Source: an uncultured Pelagibacteraceae bacterium
GTDB lineage: Bacteria; Pseudomonadota; Alphaproteobacteria; Pelagibacterales; Pelagibacteraceae
Reading direction: 5' to 3'
DNA length: 11,948 nt
Assembly (NCBI GenBank): GCA_902597695.1
Contig: CACJYH010000017.1
Coordinates: 1 to 11,948 of the forward strand
Part shown: piece after piece, positions 6,946 through 11,948 of the stretch
Numbering within the stretch: position 1 is the first letter of the stretch
Layout of the letters: every line of letters begins with the position of its first letter
Notes under the pieces: model-generated
The model's database searches: none
Seen by the model: the letters and a program-made list of their open reading frames with translations, nothing else
What the model was told of the DNA's origin: nothing
Position numbers and translations under genes: made by a program

Positions 6946-8091
6946 ATGATTAAAAAGATATTTGTACATATCAATGCTTACCTAATCGGTATTGTTAAGT
7001 TACTATTTAAAGAGAAAAATATTGTAGAAATAATAATTAAAGATCCAAAAAAAACAGAGTCCTCATCTTCGCAGAGAGCTTTTTATCAAAGACTTTTTAA
7101 TTTTTATAAAAATATGAAGAAAAATGAAATTAATAATCCCGAGATTATTGAGCCTTCAACTTTGTGGAAAAATCATATCAATAAAGATTATAAATTTTTA
7201 ATCGATTCTTTTAGAGAAAATAATCAAGAAAATTTTTCTTTTTTTTTAAATAATTTTGGAAATTGGCATAATTATCTTGGAATTGAACACAACACACTTA
7301 TCAAAAGATATTCTAAAAATTTTATTTTAAAAAGTTATCTTAAAAATGAAATCTTTTTGAAACATTATAAGATTTGGAAAGATTTTGGATATGAGAGAGC
7401 AGATTTAAGAGAAATATCTACACCTGAATTTGGCAATCAACTAGGTGCATATATGGATGGAAATTTTGTTACTATTGGAAGTTTTTTTAATCAGATAATT
7501 TCAAAGATTTTATACGAGCATATCAAATATAAAAGCAGACCAGTAATTTGTGATCTGGGAGGTGGATATGGTAAGTTGGGTAATTTTTTAATTAAAAATT
7601 TTAAAAAATCATGTTTTATTGATTTTGATATACCAGAAGTTCTTGTGTTAGCTGCATATTACTTAATGAGCGCTTTTCCAGATAAAAAAACATTATTATT
7701 TGGAGAAAAGGAATTCAAAAAAAAAGATATTGAAATCTTTGATTTAATTTTTATGCCTTCGGTTGAAATAACAAAAATGGAGGAAAACTCTGTTGATTTA
7801 TTTGTAAATAAAAATAGCTTAGGTGAAATGAGAAGCGATACAGCGAAATTTTATATTGAAAAAATTAATCATTGCTCAAAAATCTTCTTTCATATGAATC
7901 ATAATAGAATTAGAAATACTTTTGATAATAATAATAAAAGTCTAATTTCATCGGAATATCCTGTAAATATGAAAAAATTTGATCTTGTTTTCGATTATCC
8001 AGACTTAAGTCACTTTATTTACACAGGACGATATGATGTTAATAACGATATATTCATGAAATTATTTAAGATTAAGCAAAAAATCAATTAG
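6946..8091 (+). CDS. Putative sugar O-methyltransferase (NanM-like)
   Basis: ATG at 6946 to TAG at 8091, 381 residues. The SAM-binding loop is 'V-I-C-D-L-G-G-G-Y-G' with D203 and G205-G207. It is preceded by a long N-terminal region of about 190 residues, a layout I associate with the 'putative sugar O-methyltransferase' family typified by NanM. After the loop come 'FDIPEVLVLAAYYLM', 'MPSVEI' and 'NSVDLFVNKNSLGEM', which match that family's conserved core (IVD-IP...; ...FDLFIN..S..EM). It would methylate a hydroxyl of a sugar or nucleotide sugar in the cytoplasm using S-adenosylmethionine. It is third in the rfbF-SDR run, 45 bases after the SDR, so the CDP-6-deoxyhexose or its glycan is a natural candidate substrate. 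It ends two bases from the convergent dioxygenase gene. Family fairly sure, substrate inferred. Confidence 0.85.
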   Translation: MIKKIFVHINAYLIGIVKLLFKEKNIVEIIIKDPKKTESSSSQRAFYQRLFNFYKNMKKNEINNPEIIEPSTLWKNHINKDYKFLIDSFRENNQENFSFFLNNFGNWHNYLGIEHNTLIKRYSKNFILKSYLKNEIFLKHYKIWKDFGYERADLREISTPEFGNQLGAYMDGNFVTIGSFFNQIISKILYEHIKYKSRPVICDLGGGYGKLGNFLIKNFKKSCFIDFDIPEVLVLAAYYLMSAFPDKKTLLFGEKEFKKKDIEIFDLIFMPSVEITKMEENSVDLFVNKNSLGEMRSDTAKFYIEKINHCSKIFFHMNHNRIRNTFDNNNKSLISSEYPVNMKKFDLVFDYPDLSHFIYTGRYDVNNDIFMKLFKIKQKIN

Positions 8092-8093
8092 AC

Positions 8094-8831
8094 CTAATCG
8101 TTAAGACTTTTAGATGTCTTATTCCTTGAATTCTCTTTATCATAAAAATACTTTTCATATTGATACCCACAATCTTTAGTTAGATAGGTGTAATACAATG
8201 TCCTTCTATTATGATTTGAAATATTTTTTCCTGATTTATGTGGACAAATGTTACTGAATATAACTATATCACCTTTTTTTAAAATAATTTTCTCAAAATT
8301 ACATTTCTTTACTGAGATAGGGTTTAATTCTGGAGTCCCATTTTTTTTTGTAAAGTCTAACAAAAATTTAAAATTATTTTTTTCGAAGCGATTAGAGATT
8401 TCTATTGTACCGTTTTCCTCTGTGCAATCGTCAAGGGCAACTAGAACGTTAATAAAGAAATTGCCATACTCATACCAACCTTTCCTAGTTTTGTTATTTT
8501 CATCTTTAAATTCAAATATACCATCAAAGTGTGGAAAAAACCCCTGCCCCCCTGGAGGTTTTGCGTTGAACTTGTCTTTAAATATGAAAAATTCTTTGTT
8601 AAAAATATCTAAAAGTTTTGACAAAATTAAACTGTTTAAATTTTTTAGATATTTACCTTTGTCATATAGTTTTTCAATTCTTCTTAATTTATTATATGAA
8701 TCGTAATAAAAATTTGCATTTTTAACTTCGCTAATTTCATTTATTAAATTATCTACAAATTTTTCGGAGAAAACATTTTTTTGTATGATATAACCTTTTT
8801 GATTAAAGGTTTGTTGAAGTTTACTTGTCAT
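8094..8831 (-). CDS. Phytanoyl-CoA dioxygenase (PhyH) family protein
   Basis: I chose ATG at 8831 (245 aa); an in-frame TTG nine bases earlier is less likely. Stop TAG at 8094. This is a non-haem Fe(II)/2-oxoglutarate-dependent oxygenase. 'KPPGGQGFFPHFD' contains the H101-x-D103 iron ligands, 'CPHKSG' supplies the distal H198, and 'NRRTLYYTY' provides the arginine (R209/R210) expected to bind 2-oxoglutarate. 'GDIVIFSN' is the usual strand before the distal histidine. The facial triad looks complete, so an active enzyme is expected. Members act on many small molecules; the setting suggests hydroxylation or oxidation of a glycan substituent or its precursor. The start overlaps the end of the FkbM gene by 11 bases (ATG within ATGACAAGTAA), implying translational coupling. 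Family sure, substrate unknown. Confidence 0.9.
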   Translation of the reverse strand: MTSKLQQTFNQKGYIIQKNVFSEKFVDNLINEISEVKNANFYYDSYNKLRRIEKLYDKGKYLKNLNSLILSKLLDIFNKEFFIFKDKFNAKPPGGQGFFPHFDGIFEFKDENNKTRKGWYEYGNFFINVLVALDDCTEENGTIEISNRFEKNNFKFLLDFTKKNGTPELNPISVKKCNFEKIILKKGDIVIFSNICPHKSGKNISNHNRRTLYYTYLTKDCGYQYEKYFYDKENSRNKTSKSLND

Positions 8832-9699
8832 TTTTTTCAAATCTATAATTAAATGTTTTTATAAATTTATCACTTAAATTTTCAGGAGTATTTTCTTTTG
8901 CTAATAATTTAAAGTTATGATCTAACATAAATTTAAGAACTTTTTCTTTTTGAACTTTAAAATTTTCATTTACTTCAATTAACACACTTCTTATTTTTTT
9001 GTTATTAAACATTTTGTCTCCACCTTCCAGTATTAAATGTTCTAAACCATCAACATCAATTTTAACATAATTTGGAATATCAAGATATCCTTTGTCGACC
9101 ATAGTATCTATTGTAGTTCCAAAAATTTTGTACTTTTGTTTTGCTAAAAAATTTTTTCCCTCAAAATTAAATTTTTCACCAAAAGTATTCAACGAGGACC
9201 CCTCAATAAAATTGGGTTCGTTCATATCTAAAAATACGTTTTTTTTATTAGTCAAAGCTATTTGGTTAATAAATATTTTGTCAGAAAAGTTATTTATGCT
9301 TATATTCCTAGTTAATACTCTTAAATTGCTTGATGATGGTTCAAAAGCGATCACCTTAATATTTCCTCTGTGTTTTTGTGCAGAATAAATTGAAAATAAT
9401 CCAATATTTGCACCTATATCCCAAAAAATAATTTCTTTATTTTTATTTTTTTCAAAATTATTAATCCACCGAATGGTATCTGGTTCTTTAGATAAAAGAG
9501 TTCTAACTCTCCAGTCAACTAAATTGTTAGGAGTAAAAAATATAAGTTGGTTTTGATCTTTTAAATTAATTTTTTTATATGATTTTTCTTGTAAAAAAAA
9601 AATTAACCAGCCTGTAAAATTTCTTTTAAAGAAGAAAAAAAAAACCCTATTTAATGAAAATATAAGTATAAATAAAAAATATGAAAAAAGTCTAAGCAT
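8821..9699 (-). CDS. FkbM family methyltransferase
   Basis: ATG at 9699 to TAA at 8821, 292 residues. The SAM-binding motif 'F-W-D-I-G-A-N-I-G' is at residues 92-100, the acidic end of strand 2 is 'AFEPS' (E120), and the FkbM hallmark 'KIDVDGLEHLILEG' is at 213-226. 'IDTMVDKG' precedes it, as usual. FkbM enzymes O-methylate sugars or polyketides and are frequent in O-antigen and exopolysaccharide loci. Residues 1-36 are very hydrophobic and phenylalanine-rich (partly encoded by T-runs on this strand), with a basic K-R in the middle. This suggests membrane association of an otherwise cytoplasmic enzyme. It is the first gene of a two-gene unit with the PhyH dioxygenase, which overlaps it by 11 bases. 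Family call is strong; acceptor unknown. Confidence 0.9.
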   Translation of the reverse strand: MLRLFSYFLFILIFSLNRVFFFFFKRNFTGWLIFFLQEKSYKKINLKDQNQLIFFTPNNLVDWRVRTLLSKEPDTIRWINNFEKNKNKEIIFWDIGANIGLFSIYSAQKHRGNIKVIAFEPSSSNLRVLTRNISINNFSDKIFINQIALTNKKNVFLDMNEPNFIEGSSLNTFGEKFNFEGKNFLAKQKYKIFGTTIDTMVDKGYLDIPNYVKIDVDGLEHLILEGGDKMFNNKKIRSVLIEVNENFKVQKEKVLKFMLDHNFKLLAKENTPENLSDKFIKTFNYRFEKNDK

Positions 9700-9771
9700 C
9701 TAAAATATTAAGAATTAAAAATATTTCTATGTTATATAGAGAATATTTGTTAATTAATATCAATTTTTTAT
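9700..9771. promoter_or_regulatory. Divergent fkbM / aldolase intergenic region
   Basis: The 72 bases between divergent starts are A/T-only apart from scattered G or C. A TATA-rich stretch around 9732-9740 could serve as a -10 region for the aldolase gene, but no -35 or operator stands out. No Shine-Dalgarno site precedes the aldolase ATG. The call rests on gene orientation, not on recognisable boxes. Confidence 0.22.
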
Positions 9772-11328
9772 ATGAACAAAAAAAAAATCACTTTATTAGA
9801 CTGTACCTTAAGAGACGGTGGTTATTACAATAATTGGAAATTTGATAAAAATTTGATTGAAGATTATTTAAAAGTGATATCTGATTATGTTGACTATATT
9901 GAAATAGGGTTTAGATTTTTGGATAAAGACTCCTCACTTGGTGAAACAGCATATACTAGATCTAGTTTTCTTAAATCAATAAAAAAACCTAAAAATATTA
10001 AATTGGGAGTAATGATAAATGCAAGTGATTTAATTTTTTATGGCAATAAAAATATTCCAAAAGTTATAAAAAAAATTTTTCCACAAAAGGATCCCAAAAT
10101 AGAATTTGTTAGAATAGCTTGCCACTCATTCGAAGTAGAAAAAATTTTACCGGCAATCTTAATACTAAAAAAAAATTATGAAGTCATAGTTAATATAATG
10201 CAAATATCCGAAATAAGTGAAAAAATAATTAAGAAGATATGCAGATTATTAAAGAATAAAATAAGTTGTCTATATATTGCTGACAGTCTTGGATCTCTTA
10301 CATCAAAGCAAGTGATTGATAAAAATAAAAAAATTAGAAAATACTGGCCTGGTGACCTTGGTATGCATGCTCACGATAATATGAAGAATGCACTAGATAA
10401 TACTTTGACAGCAGTGAATCACGGGTTTAATTGGGCAGATGGTACAATATTGGGAATGGGCAGGGGAGCAGGAAATGCAAAAATTGAGGATTTAATAAAA
10501 AGAATAAAAAAAAGTAAAACAACAAACATAGATAGATTAATTATTAATCACTTTGTAGGATTAAAAAAAAAATACAAATGGGGATTTAACAAATTTTACA
10601 ACTTTGCTGGAAAATATAAAATCCATCCAACATACATTCAAACAATACTTAACGATAAAAGATATAAGAAATTTGATTACAAAAAAATTATTTATAACTT
10701 AAAAGAGATCAATGCTTCAAGATATAACCCAAATGAATTGATGTATTCTTTATTTGATAAATATACAAAAAAAAATGTTAATACTTTAAATGATATTGAA
10801 TTATTTAATAAAAAAAAAGGTTTAATATTAGGATCTAATCCTATTAACTTACAAAATAGAAAAATAATAGAAGATAAAATTAAAAAAGAAAATTATTTTG
10901 TCTTGGCTTTAAATACCACCAAGCATATCAATGAGAAATTAATTAATTATAGAGTCTCTAGTCATCCATTAAGACTTATTTCTGAGATTGAAAATTTTAA
11001 AAAAACTCAGTCTAAAATTATTTTGCCCACTGGTATATTACCAGAAAATATATTGTGTAAGCTAAATCAAAAAAAAATTTATTTCTATAATTTGATATTA
11101 AAACCAAATTTAATAAAGATTAGTAAAAATTTTTGTATTTTACCAAGCGCTATTTCGATTGCATTTGCTATAGCAGTCTTAATTAAATTTAGATTTAATT
11201 ACATAGAGTTATGTGGGTTTGATTTAAGAAAAAGTTCAGCCGATAATACATTTGATATTTTAAAAGATATTAACAAAAAAAAAAATAAAATTGATTTTAA
11301 ATATCTTAAAAATTTAAATATACTTTGA
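9772..11328 (+). CDS. HMGL/DmpG-like aldolase with C-terminal sialyltransferase-like domain
   Basis: ATG at 9772 to TGA at 11326-11328, 518 residues. Residues 1-~270 form a DRE-TIM metallolyase: 'LLDCTLRDGGYYNNW' at the start (R14, metal ligand D15), the metal-binding H199-A-H201 pair in 'GMHAHDN', and a glycine-rich 'LGMGRGAGN' as in 4-hydroxy-2-oxovalerate aldolases. The YYNNW sequence replaces the histidine-containing loop of DmpG. This fits the variant group of 'aldolase catalytic domain' proteins in polysaccharide loci. After a ~75-residue linker region, residues ~349-518 form a second domain: 'LILGSNPINL', 'VLALN' and 'SAISIAFAIAVLI...YIELCGFDL'. That order recalls GT42 sialyltransferases and DUF115-type proteins. 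The gene overlaps the KdsB-like start by one base (TGATG). Inferred role: carbon-carbon bond formation for a keto-acid sugar. The aldolase domain is sure; the second domain is a topology-level guess. Confidence 0.88.
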   Translation: MNKKKITLLDCTLRDGGYYNNWKFDKNLIEDYLKVISDYVDYIEIGFRFLDKDSSLGETAYTRSSFLKSIKKPKNIKLGVMINASDLIFYGNKNIPKVIKKIFPQKDPKIEFVRIACHSFEVEKILPAILILKKNYEVIVNIMQISEISEKIIKKICRLLKNKISCLYIADSLGSLTSKQVIDKNKKIRKYWPGDLGMHAHDNMKNALDNTLTAVNHGFNWADGTILGMGRGAGNAKIEDLIKRIKKSKTTNIDRLIINHFVGLKKKYKWGFNKFYNFAGKYKIHPTYIQTILNDKRYKKFDYKKIIYNLKEINASRYNPNELMYSLFDKYTKKNVNTLNDIELFNKKKGLILGSNPINLQNRKIIEDKIKKENYFVLALNTTKHINEKLINYRVSSHPLRLISEIENFKKTQSKIILPTGILPENILCKLNQKKIYFYNLILKPNLIKISKNFCILPSAISIAFAIAVLIKFRFNYIELCGFDLRKSSADNTFDILKDINKKKNKIDFKYLKNLNIL

Positions 11329-11948
11329 TGTTAGATTATCTAATTGTAATACCTGCAAGAATAAGATCATCTAGATTTCCAGCAAAACCATTAGCAAAAA
11401 TTAATGGTAAAGAATTAATTTTACATGTTTTAGAAAAATGTAACGAAATCTCTGATAAAAAAAAGATAATTGTAGCGACTGACTCAGTCAAAATTGTCAA
11501 TTTTGTAAATAGAAATAATTATAACTCCATATTAACCTCAACAAAATGTCTAACTGGGACGGATAGAGTCTCTGAAGTATCAAATAAAATTAACGCAAAA
11601 ATTTATGTAAATGTACAGGGAGATGAGCCCCTAATAAACCCCAAAGATATAAAAAAAATCATATTAGCTAAAAAAAAATTTAAGACTCATGTTATATGTG
11701 GTGTCACAAAAATTAGTAAAAATGAAAATCCAAAATCTACTTCAATACCGAAAGTAGTTTTTAATAAAAATTTAGATATGATTTATATGTCCAGATCAAT
11801 TATTCCCGGAAATAAAATTAAAAGAAAACCAAAAAAATTACATTATTGGAAACAAGTTTGTATTTATGCTTTTACAAAACGAGATCTTAAAATTTTCGGA
11901 AAAAACAAAAAAAAAAGTTATTTAGAAAAAACTGAAGATATAGAAATT
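11328..11948 (+). CDS. kdsB: KdsB-like CMP-sugar synthetase (3-deoxy-manno-octulosonate cytidylyltransferase family), 5' part
   Basis: ATG at 11328 overlaps the aldolase TGA by one base. The frame is open to the right edge, giving 207 of an expected ~250 residues. Family motifs are 'VIPARIRSSRFPAKPL' near the N-terminus (CTP-binding loop), 'GTDRVSEV', and 'VNVQGDEP' with Q97, D99 and E100, the magnesium/CMP site of KdsB. Canonical KdsB activates Kdo with CTP for lipid A-core or capsule synthesis. Here the region equivalent to 'RHLGIYGY' of E. coli reads K-Q-V-C-I-Y-A-F (residues 175-182), and the 'LE..E.LEQLR' element reads L-E-K-T-E-D-I-E-I at the very edge (199-207). This suggests a variant substrate. 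Coupling to the aldolase gene implies it activates that enzyme's product. The symbol denotes the family; a Kdo-specific role is uncertain. Confidence 0.88.
   Translation, partial: MLDYLIVIPARIRSSRFPAKPLAKINGKELILHVLEKCNEISDKKKIIVATDSVKIVNFVNRNNYNSILTSTKCLTGTDRVSEVSNKINAKIYVNVQGDEPLINPKDIKKIILAKKKFKTHVICGVTKISKNENPKSTSIPKVVFNKNLDMIYMSRSIIPGNKIKRKPKKLHYWKQVCIYAFTKRDLKIFGKNKKKSYLEKTEDIEI

Noticed and set aside
8248..8706. 152-codon plus-strand open frame opposite the PhyH gene
   Set aside because: It is the antisense shadow of a gene with a complete Fe/2-oxoglutarate motif set; its translation shows no family features.
9092..9388. 98-codon plus-strand open frame opposite the FkbM gene
   Set aside because: Antisense shadow of the conserved SAM-binding and FkbM motifs; nothing suggests a separate product.
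9597..9699. Hydrophobic N-terminus of the FkbM protein considered as a secretion signal
   Set aside because: There is no cleavage-site pattern and a SAM-dependent methyltransferase is expected in the cytoplasm; membrane association is a better reading.

Overview
The window is extremely A+T-rich, lysine/asparagine/isoleucine-heavy DNA packed with genes. The longest non-coding stretch is about 200 bases. All genes read cleanly with standard bacterial codons, and few have a recognisable Shine-Dalgarno site. Low GC, compact layout and an O-antigen/surface-polysaccharide gene set together suggest a hypervariable surface-glycan region of a streamlined marine alphaproteobacterium of the SAR11/Pelagibacterales type. 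That placement is inference from composition and gene style. No rRNA, tRNA, tmRNA, transposase, integrase or CRISPR array was seen.

Layout from left to right: (1) the 3' part of a LIC12162-type surface-carbohydrate transferase (+), cut by the left edge. (2) A convergent two-gene unit on the minus strand: a LicD/fukutin-like phosphotransferase followed by an unrecognised GT-B-like protein. (3) rfbG, CDP-glucose 4,6-dehydratase (+). (4) An extended-SDR NAD-dependent sugar epimerase/dehydratase (-). (5) A plus-strand run: rfbF (glucose-1-phosphate cytidylyltransferase), a second extended SDR, and a NanM-like sugar O-methyltransferase. (6) A minus-strand pair with overlapping ends: an FkbM methyltransferase and a PhyH-type 2-oxoglutarate dioxygenase. 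(7) A plus-strand pair: an HMGL/DmpG-like aldolase with a C-terminal second domain, then a KdsB-like CMP-sugar synthetase cut by the right edge. Coding strand switches six times in 12 kb, which looks like assembly from small cassettes.

How the genes may work together (inference): RfbF and RfbG would make CDP-4-keto-6-deoxy-D-glucose. No RfbH (3-dehydratase) is present, so one of the two SDRs may reduce or epimerise this intermediate to a CDP-6-deoxyhexose. The O-methyltransferase, FkbM and PhyH proteins could then add methyl or hydroxyl groups to that or other residues. LicD could add a phosphodiester-linked substituent. Separately, the aldolase, its sialyltransferase-like C-terminal domain and the KdsB-like synthetase look like a make-and-activate (perhaps also transfer) cassette for an acidic keto-sugar. 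The KdsB-like protein differs from canonical KdsB at two positions that I align with Kdo-contacting residues, so the sugar may not be Kdo. This cassette is the best candidate here for something undescribed. No flippase (Wzx), polymerase (Wzy) or ABC exporter lies inside the window.
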